Source of the DNA: Clostridium sp. OF09-36
Lineage (GTDB): Bacteria > Bacillota > Clostridia > Lachnospirales > Lachnospiraceae
Length of the DNA stretch: 64,000 bases
Direction of reading: 5' to 3'
Assembly: GCF_003481985.1 (NCBI RefSeq)
Contig: NZ_QUMD01000012.1
Coordinates: 1-64,000, forward strand
Within the stretch, counting starts at the first letter, position 1. Every line of letters starts with the position of its first letter. Position numbers and translations under genes: made by a program. Below, in pieces: positions 17,123 through 26,123 of this stretch. Under the pieces are notes generated by a model, which was given only the letters and a program-made list of their open reading frames with translations, searched no databases and was not told where the DNA came from.

Positions 17123-17194
17123 TGTATGGTATTCTAAATAGGATTTTTGTTTTAGTAAGATGAATCAATTACTAGGAAGAAAGAGGAAGTCAGC

Positions 17195-17500
17195 ATGCAT
17201 ATCGGAGGATTGCTCGTTGGAATTTTTACATTTCTGATCATTGGAGCGTTTCACGGAGTTGTCGTGAAGACGGAATATTATTTCAGTAAGCGGGTATGGC
17301 CGGTTTTTCTGATACTTGGAATCTTTTTTCTGGTACTTTCTCTGCGGATTGCAAATACAGCAGCAGGAAGTATTGTGGCAGTACTTGGCGTGACGTTTCT
17401 CTGGAGTATTAAGGAGCTTTTCGAGCAGGAGGAGCGGGTGAAGAAAGGATGGTTCCCGGCAAATCCGAAACGGAAACAGAAAGATACCGATGCGTTTTGA
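17195..17500 (+). CDS. DUF4491 family small membrane protein
   Basis: A 101-aa protein with three hydrophobic segments (about 5-20, 33-50, 55-70) and the family-typical C-terminus LWSIKELFEQEERVKKGWFP. The N-terminus MHIGGLLVGIFTFLIIGAFH also fits. DUF4491 proteins are small membrane proteins of unknown function, common in Lachnospiraceae and Bacteroides. Confidence 0.8.
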   Translation: MHIGGLLVGIFTFLIIGAFHGVVVKTEYYFSKRVWPVFLILGIFFLVLSLRIANTAAGSIVAVLGVTFLWSIKELFEQEERVKKGWFPANPKRKQKDTDAF

Positions 17501-17678
17501 GAGATTCCGGTATCAGTATCATAGGAAAAAGGTTTTTGAACCTGGCAGCATAACAGGAAAAAAGAAAAATGTCTTCTGACCAGATATGGAACAGATATCT
17601 GGCTTGAAGGCATTTTTTGATGTTCCGTGCGGTCAAAAGGATGTCAAAACGAATTTCCGAATTTGAAATGCGAAGCCG

Positions 17679-17707
17679 TTGACTTGTTTTTCCATTTGAA
17701 TTATAAT
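17679..17707 (+). promoter_or_regulatory. Promoter of the yicC-gmk-rpoZ unit
   Basis: TTGACT (17679-17684), 17-nt spacer, TATAAT (17702-17707), 35 nt before yicC. Confidence 0.75.
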
Positions 17708-17741
17708 GTAAGTTATCTATGGCAAAGGAGCAGACCACATC

Positions 17742-18620
17742 ATGATAAAAAGCATGACCGGATTTGGCCGCTGCGAGATCGTTACCGCGGAATATAAAAT
17801 CTCCGTAGAGATCAAGGCAGTCAACCACCGTTATCTTGACTTAAGCATCAAGCTGCCGAAAAAGTTCAACTATTTTGAGGCAGGCATCCGCAATCTGCTG
17901 AAGACTTACATTCAGCGTGGAAAAGTGGATGTATTTATCAACTACGAAGACTACACAGAAGAGAAAATGTGCTTAAAGTACAACAGTTCCCTTGCTGCAG
18001 AATATATGAACTGCTTCAAACAGATGGAAGAGCAGTTTGGCATCAAAAACGACATCACCGTGTCCGGACTTGCCCACATGCCGGAGGTTCTGGTTATGGA
18101 TCAGGTTGCGGAAGATGAGAACAAGATCTGGCAGGAACTTTCCGAGGCTGTGGAGGAGGCTGCAAAGAAATTTGTAGATTCCCGTGTTCAGGAAGGCGAA
18201 AAGTTAAAGACTGACCTGCTTGGAAAACTTGATTACATGGGCAGCCTTGTTGCTTTTATCGAGGAGCGTTCTCCGGTTATTTTAACAGAGTACCGCCAGA
18301 AACTGGAAGACAAGGTGAAGGAGCTTCTTGGCAGCACCCCGCTTGATGAGGGACGCATTGCAACAGAGGTTACCATCTACGCGGACAAGATCTGTGTCGA
18401 TGAGGAGATGGTCCGTCTTCACAGCCACATCGATGCGACCAGAAAGGAACTGGAAGCAGGCGGAAGCGTGGGAAGAAAACTGGACTTTATCGCCCAGGAG
18501 ATGAACCGTGAAGCTAATACCACACTTTCCAAATCGAGTGATCTGGAAATCTGTGACAAGGCAATCGCCTTAAAGACAGAGATTGAAAAAGTCAGAGAGC
18601 AGATTCAGAATATTGAATGA
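17742..18620 (+). CDS. yicC: YicC family endoribonuclease
   Basis: A 292-aa YicC/YloC protein. The N-terminal domain starts MIKSMTGFGRCEIV and includes EIKAVNHRYLDLSIKLPKKF; the C-terminal DUF1732 domain has DEEMVRLHSHIDATRKELEA and GRKLDFIAQEMNREANTTLS, ending EKVREQIQNIE. YicC proteins are manganese-dependent endoribonucleases acting on RNA. In Firmicutes the gene usually stands before remA and gmk; here remA is absent and gmk follows after 89 bp. Confidence 0.93.
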   Translation: MIKSMTGFGRCEIVTAEYKISVEIKAVNHRYLDLSIKLPKKFNYFEAGIRNLLKTYIQRGKVDVFINYEDYTEEKMCLKYNSSLAAEYMNCFKQMEEQFGIKNDITVSGLAHMPEVLVMDQVAEDENKIWQELSEAVEEAAKKFVDSRVQEGEKLKTDLLGKLDYMGSLVAFIEERSPVILTEYRQKLEDKVKELLGSTPLDEGRIATEVTIYADKICVDEEMVRLHSHIDATRKELEAGGSVGRKLDFIAQEMNREANTTLSKSSDLEICDKAIALKTEIEKVREQIQNIE

Positions 18621-18709
18621 TATCAGGACCAAAAGGATTGTGAGAGCATGCAGTGTGAAACAATCTGGTATCATCCATCATGGAATAAGATAAGAATCGA
18701 GGATTGAGT

Positions 18710-19333
18710 ATGAGCCGTAAGGGAATTTTAGCGGTTGTTTCCGGCTTTTCGGGAGCAGGAAAAGGAACTTTGATGAAAGCACTGCTTTCAGGGTATGCAG
18801 ACCAGTATGCTTTATCCATTTCCGCGACCACACGCGGACCGCGTGAGGGCGAAGTGGACGGCAGAGAGTATTTCTTCAAGACAAAAGAGCAGTTTGAGCA
18901 GATGATCGCAGAAGACGCGCTGATCGAACATGCCTGCTATGTGGGAAACTACTACGGAACCCCGAAGAGCTATGTCATGGAGCAGCTGGAAGCCGGTAAA
19001 AATGTTATTTTGGAGATTGAAATCCAGGGTGCGCTTGCAGTCAAAGAGAAATTCCCGGACACTCTGCTTTTGTTTGTGACTCCGCCAAGTGCTGCGGAAC
19101 TGGAGCACAGATTGCGCGGCCGCGGAACTGAGACCGAAGAGGTGATTAAAAACCGCTTAAAACGTGCCGTGGAAGAAGCTGAGTACATGGACCGTTACGA
19201 TTACATTCTGGTAAATGACGATCTGGAAACCTGCGTAAAGGAAATGCATGAGCTGATCCAGGCGCAGCGTCACAAAACCTCCCAGAATCAGGAGTTCATC
19301 GCAGAAATGAAAGAGGATTTAAAGCAGTTTTAA
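18710..19333 (+). CDS. gmk: Guanylate kinase
   Basis: A 207-aa enzyme converting GMP and ATP to GDP and ADP. P-loop SGFSGAGKGTLMKALL at residues 9-24, GMP-binding TTRGPREGEVDGREYFF, then HACYVGNYYGTPK, and the lid region RLRGRGTETEEVI. Start at 18710 (MSRKGI) chosen because GAGG stands 5-8 nt before it; a TTG at 18704 is less likely. Followed by rpoZ in the common gmk-rpoZ pair. Confidence 0.95.
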   Translation: MSRKGILAVVSGFSGAGKGTLMKALLSGYADQYALSISATTRGPREGEVDGREYFFKTKEQFEQMIAEDALIEHACYVGNYYGTPKSYVMEQLEAGKNVILEIEIQGALAVKEKFPDTLLLFVTPPSAAELEHRLRGRGTETEEVIKNRLKRAVEEAEYMDRYDYILVNDDLETCVKEMHELIQAQRHKTSQNQEFIAEMKEDLKQF

Positions 19334-19427
19334 TCAGTGAAAACTGTTTTTATCATAGAGTTTTACCGTTTCTATCCGGTAAAAATTTTAAAAGAAAACA
19401 AGATATCCCCCAGAAAGGAGTTTTATT

Positions 19428-19738
19428 ATGTTACATCCATCTTATACAGATTTGATCAATGCAGTAACAGCGAGGTTGAGCCGGGCGAGCAGCCAGTGGT
19501 ACAGAGCCGTTATTCTATCGTGCTGGCAACTTCCAAGCGTGCAAGACAGATCATCGGAGGCGCTGAGCCGCTGATCGCAAAATCCGCAGGCAAGAAGCCG
19601 CTTTCCATCGCTGTGCAGGAGCTTTACGAGGGTAAGGTAAAGATCCTTGGTGAGAACGACGAGGATGAAGATGAGGTAAAAGCAGTAGAAGCTGCATCGG
19701 CAGAGGCAGTAGAAGCTGCAGAAAATACCGAAGAGTAA
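19428..19738 (+). CDS. rpoZ: RNA polymerase omega subunit (frameshifted)
   Basis: Starts MLHPSYTDLINAV after AAAGGAG. The frame breaks at an AA (19466-19467); one more A gives NSEVEPGEQPVVQSRYSIVL and a protein of 103 aa. The core SKRARQIIGGAEPL and the KPLSIAVQELYEGKVKI block are those of omega, which helps assemble RNA polymerase. The C-terminus is a long acidic Glu/Ala-rich tail. The missing base is most likely a sequencing error. Confidence 0.88.
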
Positions 19739-19832
19739 GAATTTTGTCTGGAGACATTTTCCTCCGGAAAGCAGAAACAATGGCAGAAAACGGAAAACGA
19801 ATTTTGCCGCGTAATACACAAAAAGAAAGGAG

Positions 19833-19867
19833 AAAGCCGTCTCATCGCACATGGAGATGGCTTTTTC
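19833..19867 (+). terminator. Rho-independent terminator after rpoZ
   Basis: AAAGCCGTCTC / GAGATGGCTTT stem (one G-T pair), 10-nt loop, five Ts. The next gene rimO starts only 25 nt after it. Confidence 0.75.
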
Positions 19868-19891
19868 CATAAAAACAGGAGTTATGAATTT

Positions 19892-21232
19892 ATGAAAATA
19901 TTATGTGTTTCCCTTGGCTGTGACAAAAACCTGGTCGATACCGAGATGATGCTCGGTCTTTTAAACCGGGATGGCCATACCTTCACGGATGATGAAAACG
20001 AGGCAGATATCATTGTGGTCAATACCTGCTGCTTCATCAATGATGCGAAGGAAGAGAGTGTCAATACCATTCTGGAGATGGCAGAGCTGAAAAAGACTGG
20101 AAAGTGCAAGGCACTGATCGTGACGGGATGCATGGCGCAGCGTTACAAACAGGAAATTCTCGATGAGATCCCGGAGGTGGATGGTATCCTTGGTACTTCT
20201 ACTTACGATGAAATTTCAAACGTATTAAAGCAGGCACTTGGCGGAGAAGAGCATATAAGCTGTTTCCACGATTTAAACGCACTTCCGGAGGTTGAGACCG
20301 AGCGTGTCATTACGACTGGCGGATATTATGCGTTCTTAAAGATCGCAGAGGGCTGCGACAAGCACTGCACTTACTGCATCATCCCGAGCCTGCGCGGCAA
20401 TTATCGCAGTGTGCCGATGGAACGTCTGTTAAAAGAGGCAAACCAGCTGGCTGACCAGGGCGTACGGGAACTGATCCTGGTGGCTCAGGAGACAACTCTT
20501 TACGGTGTTGATCTTTATGGAAAGAAAATGCTTCCGGAGCTGCTTCACAAGCTGGCAGAGATTCCGGGCATCTACTGGATCCGCATTCAGTACTGCTATC
20601 CGGAGGAGATCACCGATGAGCTGATCGAGGCGATCCGCACCGAAGAAAAGGTCTGCCATTACCTGGATGTCCCGATCCAGCATGCGAGCGACCGCATCTT
20701 AAAGCGCATGGGACGCCGCACCAACCAGGCACAGCTTCGCGAAATCATTGGAAAGCTTCGCGCGGCAGTTCCGGATATCGCACTCCGCACCACGATGATC
20801 GCTGGTTTCCCGGGTGAGACCCAGGAAGACCATGAAGAGGTTATGCGATTTGTCGATGAGATGGAGTTTGAGCGTCTGGGTGTATTTACCTATTCTGCGG
20901 AAGAGGATACTCCGGCAGCTACCTTCCCGGACCAGATCCCGGAGGAAGTGAAAGAGGAGCGCCGTGACGAGATCATGGAGCTGCAGCAGGAGATCGCTTT
21001 TGAAAAGTCTGAGTCCATGGTTGGACGTGTCCTGGATGTCATGATCGAGGGCAAGGTAGCCGATGAAGCTGCTTATGTGGGAAGAACCTACATGGATGCC
21101 CCGAATGTAGATGGATATATCTTTGTTAACAGTGGTGAACTTTTCATGTCCGGCGATTTTGTACGGGTGAAGGTAACTGGTTCCAACGATTACGATCTGA
21201 TCGGGGAGGTATATGATGAATCTGCCGAATAA
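19892..21232 (+). CDS. rimO: Ribosomal protein S12 methylthiotransferase RimO
   Basis: A 446-aa radical SAM enzyme that adds a methylthio group to a conserved aspartate of ribosomal protein S12. N-terminal UPF0004 domain with cysteines in SLGCDKNLVDTEMM, VVNTCCFINDAKEES and VTGCMAQRYK; radical SAM motif EGCDKHCTYCIIPSLRG near residue 150; C-terminal TRAM domain ending DYDLIGEVY. RimO rather than MiaB because of the SLGCDKN start and IRLQYCYPEEI-like block (IRIQYCYPEEI). Its 3' end overlaps pgsA. Confidence 0.95.
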   Translation: MKILCVSLGCDKNLVDTEMMLGLLNRDGHTFTDDENEADIIVVNTCCFINDAKEESVNTILEMAELKKTGKCKALIVTGCMAQRYKQEILDEIPEVDGILGTSTYDEISNVLKQALGGEEHISCFHDLNALPEVETERVITTGGYYAFLKIAEGCDKHCTYCIIPSLRGNYRSVPMERLLKEANQLADQGVRELILVAQETTLYGVDLYGKKMLPELLHKLAEIPGIYWIRIQYCYPEEITDELIEAIRTEEKVCHYLDVPIQHASDRILKRMGRRTNQAQLREIIGKLRAAVPDIALRTTMIAGFPGETQEDHEEVMRFVDEMEFERLGVFTYSAEEDTPAATFPDQIPEEVKEERRDEIMELQQEIAFEKSESMVGRVLDVMIEGKVADEAAYVGRTYMDAPNVDGYIFVNSGELFMSGDFVRVKVTGSNDYDLIGEVYDESAE

Positions 21233-21758
21233 ACTGACGGTCATGCGGGTGATCATGATCCCGTTTTTTGTGATCAGCCTTCTTGCCTTTCATGGGGAAG
21301 TGCGTTTGCTCCGCAATCTTGCAGCGGCGATTTTTATCGTTGCGAGTCTGACAGATATGCTGGACGGAAAAATTGCCCGCAAGTACAATCTTGTTACGAA
21401 CTTTGGAAAATTTATGGATCCGTTAGCGGATAAGCTTCTGGTCTGCTCTGCACTGATCTGTCTCATTGAACTGGGACAGCTTCCGGCGTGGATGGTCATC
21501 ATCATCGTCAGCCGTGAATTTATCATCAGCGGGTTCCGCCTGATCGCGGCAGAGCAGGGCATTGTGATCGCTGCCAGCTACTGGGGCAAGTTTAAGACCA
21601 CATTCCAGATGATCGCAGTCATTTTGATGATCGTGAATCTTCCGGTCCTGTATTTCTTAACGGTGATCTGCACCTGGGTTGCACTGGTGCTGACTGTCGT
21701 GTCGCTGGTTGATTATATTGCAAAGAATCATAAAGTGCTTACAGAGGGGGCAATCTAA
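21216..21758 (+). CDS. pgsA: CDP-diacylglycerol--glycerol-3-phosphate 3-phosphatidyltransferase
   Basis: A 180-aa integral membrane enzyme making phosphatidylglycerol phosphate. The CDP-alcohol phosphotransferase motif is intact: LDGKIARKYNLVTNFGKFMD with DPLADKLL. Starts MNLPNKLTVMRVIMIPFFV. ATG 21216 is preferred to the adjacent 21213 by distance from GGGGAGG. Overlaps rimO by 17 bp and abuts cinA, so the three are one unit. Confidence 0.93.
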   Translation: MNLPNKLTVMRVIMIPFFVISLLAFHGEVRLLRNLAAAIFIVASLTDMLDGKIARKYNLVTNFGKFMDPLADKLLVCSALICLIELGQLPAWMVIIIVSREFIISGFRLIAAEQGIVIAASYWGKFKTTFQMIAVILMIVNLPVLYFLTVICTWVALVLTVVSLVDYIAKNHKVLTEGAI

Positions 21759-23005
21759 ATGGTAGTGGAACTGATTTCAGTCGGTACAGAGCTTTTACTT
21801 GGAAACATTGTAAATACCAATACCCAGTTTCTGGCAGAAAAATGTGCGCTTCTTGGCCTGACCATGTACCATCAGGTGACGGTGGGAGATAACCATGACC
21901 GTCTGGCGGAGGTGATCCGGACTGCGTTAAAGCGCTCGGATGTCATCATCCTGACCGGAGGCCTTGGACCAACGGAAGATGACCTGACTAAAGAGGTCTG
22001 CGCGGAGGTTATGGAATTTCCATTAGTGGAGGATCCGCACACCAGAGAGCGGATCGAGGAATATTTCAAGAATAATATTTATAAAGTCATTTCAGAGAAT
22101 AACTGGAAACAGGCGATCATCCCGGCGGGATGCATTGTCCTGGACAATGACAATGGAACTGCTCCGGGTCTGATCCTGGAGAAATACGGCAAGTCTGCGA
22201 TCCTGCTTCCGGGACCGCCGAATGAACTGTACCCGCTGTTTATGAATCAGGTATTCCTATATCTGCAGAAGCTTCAGCCGGAGGTGATCCGTTCCCAGAT
22301 GGTGAAGATCTGCGGAGTTGGCGAGAGCCAGGTGGAGGATAAGCTGCTGGATCTGATCGATAAGCAGCAGAATCCGACCATTGCAACCTACGCAAAGACC
22401 GGAGAGGTTCATATCCGCGTTACTGCAAAGGCTGCAAATGAGGAAGAGGCCAAGAAGCTGGTAAAACCAGTTGTAAAAGAGATCAAGAACCGTTTTGGCG
22501 ATTGCGTTTACTCAACCAAGGAAGAGGAAACGCTGGAACAGGCTGTTGTAAAATTACTGAAGAAGTACGAGCTGACCGTAACGACTGCAGAGTCCTGCAC
22601 CGGTGGACTGCTTGCAGGCCGCATCATCAATGTGCCGGGCGCATCTGAGGTGTATAACGAAGGCTTTATCACTTATTCAAATAAAGCAAAACGCAAATAC
22701 CTGGATGTCAGCAAGAGCACGCTCAAAAAATATGGCGCAGTCAGCGAGCAGACAGCCGGGAGATGGCAACCGGCGGCGTGTTTGCAACCGATTCCGATGC
22801 CTGCGTAGCCGTGACTGGTCTGGCTGGTCCGGATGGCGGAACCGAGGAAAAGCCGGTCGGTCTGGTTTACATTGCCACCTATATGAAGGACAAGGTCAGC
22901 GTCGAGAAATACCAGTTTAAGGGCAACCGGGATAAGATCCGGGAACAGGCCGTTGTAAAGGGACTGGATCTTCTGCGCCGTTCCATTCTCGATAATTACC
23001 GGTAA
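21759..23005 (+). CDS. cinA: CinA family nicotinamide mononucleotide deamidase-related protein (frameshifted)
   Basis: About 415 aa when repaired. The N-terminal molybdopterin-binding-like domain has ISVGTELLLGNIVNTNTQFL and LTGGLGPTEDDLTKE; the C-terminal amidohydrolase domain has TVTTAESCTGGLLAGRI, then in the second frame TGLAGPDGGTEEKPVGLVYI. The frame breaks at CC (22756-22757); a third C gives EQTARE MATGGVF. CinA proteins cleave NMN and/or ADP-ribose and are linked to competence. Follows pgsA by one base. Confidence 0.9.
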
Positions 23006-23025
23006 TCGTGTAAGAGGGAGATGCT

Positions 23026-23351
23026 ATGCAGTGGTACGATCATTTATACATGGGGAAGAAGGCACGCCGGCACCGCTATGCGATCATCCAGGGAATCCGG
23101 GAGGAAAAGCTGCAGCCGGAGGTTTATGTGATTACATCCCCGCAAAATGGAGAGAATCTCTGTGACATCTACCCTTCCGTGATGCTTCTGACTCCGGCAG
23201 AAAAGAAAAAAGAACGCATGATCCTGGGCATTGCCGTTACATACTGGGAAGCGCTGGAGGTGGTCCGCAGATGGTAGATGATCTGTATCAGAAAACAGGA
23301 GAGGTATCGGCGGCATCCTTTGCCCGCTTTACAGGAAATGATGTATGGTAG
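23026..23351 (+). CDS. Conserved-type hypothetical protein (frameshifted near 3' end)
   Basis: Begins MQWYDHLYMGKKARRHRYAI after GAGGG. The first frame stops at 23275-23277, but one extra A at 23271 (CAGATG to CAGAATG) continues as RMVDDLYQKTGEVSAASFAR and stops at 23349-23351, just overlapping the next start; about 108 aa. Soluble, basic N-terminus. No family recognised. It sits between cinA and the DUF2953 gene in what looks like one operon. Confidence 0.7.
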
Positions 23352-24358
23352 CGATTGTACTGGGAATCTTAAAACTGATCGGCATTCTGATCCTGATCGT
23401 GCTGGGACTGGTTCTGGCGGTCATCTTCAGCGTGCTGTTTGTGCCGGTGCGGTACCGGGCAGAGGGAAGCTGTTATGAATCCTTCAAAGGCAAGGCTTCG
23501 GTAAGCTGGTTCTTTCACCTCATTTCATTAAAAGCTTTCTATGACGGAGAACTGCATGTGGATTTCCGGATCCTCTGGTTTCATCCCGGACGGGAAAAGT
23601 CAGACGGGAAAGCGGCGGGAGAAACGCCGGAGAAAAATTCCCCTGAAATTCCAGAAGGAAATTCAGAAAAAGCTCTGGAAGAGAACGTGGCTTGTGCGAA
23701 TGGGAATTCGGAAGAACAAAAAAGTGAATCTGGTCAGGAACTGAAAGAACGGATGGAGACTGCAGAAGTGGCAAAACCGGAATCGGATCTGCCAGATGCC
23801 TCAAAGAAAAGCGAAACGGCACAATCTGCGGAAAATGCTGGGAAAACAACGCAAGCCGGACAGAAACCAAAAGAGCATAAGTCTCGTCTGTCCATTCTGA
23901 CAGAACGTTTGCGCCGCTTCTGGACTGGCTGGAAAAAACGGATTTGCAGCATTCCCAAAAAACTGAAAAGACTTGCGAAAAAGTTGAAACAAGGAAAACA
24001 ACAGTGGGATACTATCTGGCACTTTCTTCAGGATGAAGAAAACAAAGCGGCGTTTCGGCTGGCAAAGAAACAGATCTTTGGAATCATCCGGCATATTTCG
24101 CCGCAGAAGATGGCAGGAAAACTTCGGTTCGGCTTAGGAGATCCGTATAGGACCGGGCAGGTTCTCACCTGGATTAGTCCGTTTTATCCTCTCTATGGCC
24201 GAAGCGTTCAGGTGATTCCAGATTTCCTGGAAACCTGTCTGGAGGGAGAACTGAAACTGAAAGGGCGCATCCGGCTTGCGACACTTTTGCTTTTTATATT
24301 CCGGGTGCTTCAGAATAAAAATATCCGTTTATGGATAAAAAAATGGCGGGAGGCGTAA
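23345..24358 (+). CDS. DUF2953 family protein
   Basis: A 337-aa protein. The N-terminus is a transmembrane segment (LKLIGILILIVLGLVLAVIF) followed by VPVRYRAEGS. Residues about 80-200 are a low-complexity Glu/Lys/Ser/Ala stretch. The C-terminal DUF2953 block has FGIIRHISPQKMAGKLRFGL and GDPYRTGQVLTWISPFYPLY. DUF2953 genes in Clostridia regularly precede ytfJ/gerW, as here (36-bp gap), suggesting a sporulation-related role; function is unproven. Confidence 0.85.
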   Translation: MVAIVLGILKLIGILILIVLGLVLAVIFSVLFVPVRYRAEGSCYESFKGKASVSWFFHLISLKAFYDGELHVDFRILWFHPGREKSDGKAAGETPEKNSPEIPEGNSEKALEENVACANGNSEEQKSESGQELKERMETAEVAKPESDLPDASKKSETAQSAENAGKTTQAGQKPKEHKSRLSILTERLRRFWTGWKKRICSIPKKLKRLAKKLKQGKQQWDTIWHFLQDEENKAAFRLAKKQIFGIIRHISPQKMAGKLRFGLGDPYRTGQVLTWISPFYPLYGRSVQVIPDFLETCLEGELKLKGRIRLATLLLFIFRVLQNKNIRLWIKKWREA

Positions 24359-24394
24359 GGTGTCAGCGCGCGTTCCAAAAAGGAGGACAATACG

Positions 24395-24840
24395 ATGGCT
24401 GAGAATCAATTTGTTTCAACAGTAGAAGCCCTGTTTAAGGGAATGGATCAGTTTGTGACGACCAAGACGGTGGTGGGAGATGCCGTAAAGGTGGACGATG
24501 CCATCATTTTGCCGCTGGTGGATGTGACCTGCGGCATGGCAGCGGGTTCTTTTGCGGAGAATGCCAAGCACAATGGCGGAGGCGGTATGAGTGCCAAGAT
24601 GAGCCAAGTGCTGTCCTTGTGATCCAGAACGGTGTGACCAAGCTGGTCAACATCAAACAGCAGGATGCGGTGACCAAGGTTTTGGACATGGTACCGGATT
24701 TTGTAAATAAATTTGTTGGCGGAAAACAGGAGACACCGGAGGTGTCAGAAAAGGCGATGGAGACGGCCAATGAGATGGCAGCTGCACAGGAAGTCCCTGC
24801 ACAGGAAGAAAAAAGCAAAAACGAAGTGCAGGCAGATTAG
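24395..24840 (+). CDS. ytfJ: GerW/YtfJ family sporulation protein (frameshifted)
   Basis: Starts MAENQFVSTVEALFKGMDQF; has the glycine-rich AKHNGGGGMSAKMS typical of YtfJ. The frame breaks at CC (24604-24605); a third C yields PSAVLVIQNGVTKLVNIKQQ and about 148 aa, with an acidic Ala/Glu-rich tail. GerW proteins act in spore germination or spore coat/cortex functions in Bacilli and Clostridia, so the organism probably is, or descends from, a spore former. Confidence 0.87.
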
Positions 24841-25004
24841 AAATCAGGCGGGAGACGCTGCGCTGTACTGCATGAAATCATCTGGCGGAATATCGCGAAA
24901 AAGACAACATCATAAGCCCTGGTTCATACCTTATGGAATCTGGCATATACTAATAAGGAATAGAGGCTGCGCAGACGACAGCCATATCATATCAGGAGGC
25001 TGCC

Positions 25005-25142
25005 ATGAGGCGTGTTCTGGGGCTTATGCTTTTTTGTTTTGGGATCGGAATGACGCTTCTTTTGTTCATTCCGGAGACATTGTCGACCCTGATCTTTATC
25101 ATTGGGTGTCTGACGTTGGGGTATTATCTGTTCTGCTGCTAG
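25005..25142 (+). CDS. Small hydrophobic protein
   Basis: 45 codons with AGGAGG seven bases before ATG. The peptide has a basic start (MRRVLG) and two hydrophobic helices, separated by IPETLSTL and ending YYLFCC. It is likely a small membrane protein; no family recognised. The good ribosome binding site is the main support. Confidence 0.6.
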   Translation: MRRVLGLMLFCFGIGMTLLLFIPETLSTLIFIIGCLTLGYYLFCC

Positions 25143-25247
25143 ACTGCAAACGAAAATTGCAAAAAGAGCAGTTTTTTGTTAAATGCATGTGTAGAAGATG
25201 ATGAAAAGATGAAAAGAAAACAAGCGGATAAGAATGGGTAACGAAAA

Positions 25248-25275
25248 AGAGGACATGTCAAACGACATGTCCTCT
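25248..25275 (-). terminator. Terminator of rpmB
   Basis: Perfect 12-bp stem AGAGGACATGTC / GACATGTCCTCT with loop of 4; on the minus strand it ends in five Ts right after rpmB. Confidence 0.85.
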
Positions 25276-25289
25276 GCATTCAGTTCCAA

Positions 25290-25475
25290 TTATGCTCTTT
25301 CAACTAAGCCAGAACGTAAGCAAGAAGTACATACATACATCTTCTTAGCTCCTCCATTAACTTTAACCTTAACGGATTTAACGTTTGCTTTCCAGATCGC
25401 GTTGGATCTTCTATGGGAGTGGCTCACGTTATTTCCGAAGTGAGCAGCCTTTTCACAGATTGCACATTTAGCCAT
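25290..25475 (-). CDS. rpmB: 50S ribosomal protein L28
   Basis: A 61-aa L28. Starts MAKCAICEKAAHFGNNVSHS and contains SHRRSNAIWKANVKSVKVK. It has the four-cysteine (zinc-binding) form: CAIC near the start and CTSC near the end. Divergent from yloU-fakA-recG, the usual Firmicutes order. AAGGAGGTG precedes the start. Confidence 0.97.
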   Translation of the reverse strand: MAKCAICEKAAHFGNNVSHSHRRSNAIWKANVKSVKVKVNGGAKKMYVCTSCLRSGLVERA

Positions 25476-25528
25476 GATTGCACCTCCTTAACCGGTACTT
25501 GGTCCCGTAAGGAACCACAACATAAAGT

Positions 25529-25557
25529 ATGATAGCAGAAAGTCATGGTTTTGGCAA
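25529..25557 (-). promoter_or_regulatory. Promoter of rpmB
   Basis: On the minus strand TTGCCA (complement of 25552-25557), 17-nt spacer, TATCAT (complement of 25529-25534). A GGTTCC/GGGACC hairpin lies in the leader. Confidence 0.7.
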
Positions 25558-25638
25558 GTGAAATTTTACATTTTTTTGAGAAAATATTTTTGTTTCTTGT
25601 TTTCGAGAAAACTCGTCATGGACAGCAGGAAAGATATA

Positions 25639-25647
25639 TGGTATGAT
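25639..25647 (+). promoter_or_regulatory. Extended -10 promoter for yloU-fakA-recG
   Basis: TGGTATGAT fits an extended -10 element; no clear -35. An ATGCCC/GGGCAT hairpin follows at about 25662-25682. Confidence 0.4.
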
Positions 25648-25753
25648 TGATTAGTTAAATTATGCCCTTTTATCCGGGCATCCAGAAAACTATGTTGCTG
25701 GCCACGCATGTGTGAGCAGTAACCTAAATTCAGATAGATATGGAGGGGTTTCT

Positions 25754-26110
25754 ATGAAAGGACGCATCAACAACAAACTGGGCGAGATTCAGATTAGCTC
25801 CGATGTGATCGCCATGTATGCAGGCATGACGGCGGTAGAGTGTTTTGGTATTGTTGGTATGGCAGCTGTCAGCATGAAAGATGGTCTGGTTAAGCTGTTA
25901 AAGCGCGAGAGTCTGACTCACGGAATTACCGTAGAGGTGAAGGACAACCATATTTCCATCGATTTCCACGTGATTGTGGCTTATGGTGTCAGCATCTGTG
26001 CAGTATCTGACAATCTGATCGCAAGCGTAAAATACAAAGTAGAAGAATTCACCGGCATGGAGGTTGACAAGATCAACATTTATGTAGAAGGTGTACGAGT
26101 TATCGATTAA
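25754..26110 (+). CDS. Asp23/Gls24 family protein YloU
   Basis: A 118-aa DUF322 (Asp23) protein. Typical blocks are GEIQISSDVIAMYAGMTAVE, CFGIVGMA and DFHVIVAYGVSICAVSDNLI, and the C-terminal VEEFTGMEVDKINIYVEGVR. These proteins are envelope-stress associated; the copy before fakA is widespread in Firmicutes. Start at 25754 after GGAGGGG. Confidence 0.92.
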   Translation: MKGRINNKLGEIQISSDVIAMYAGMTAVECFGIVGMAAVSMKDGLVKLLKRESLTHGITVEVKDNHISIDFHVIVAYGVSICAVSDNLIASVKYKVEEFTGMEVDKINIYVEGVRVID

Positions 26111-26123
26111 GGAGGACCTGACG

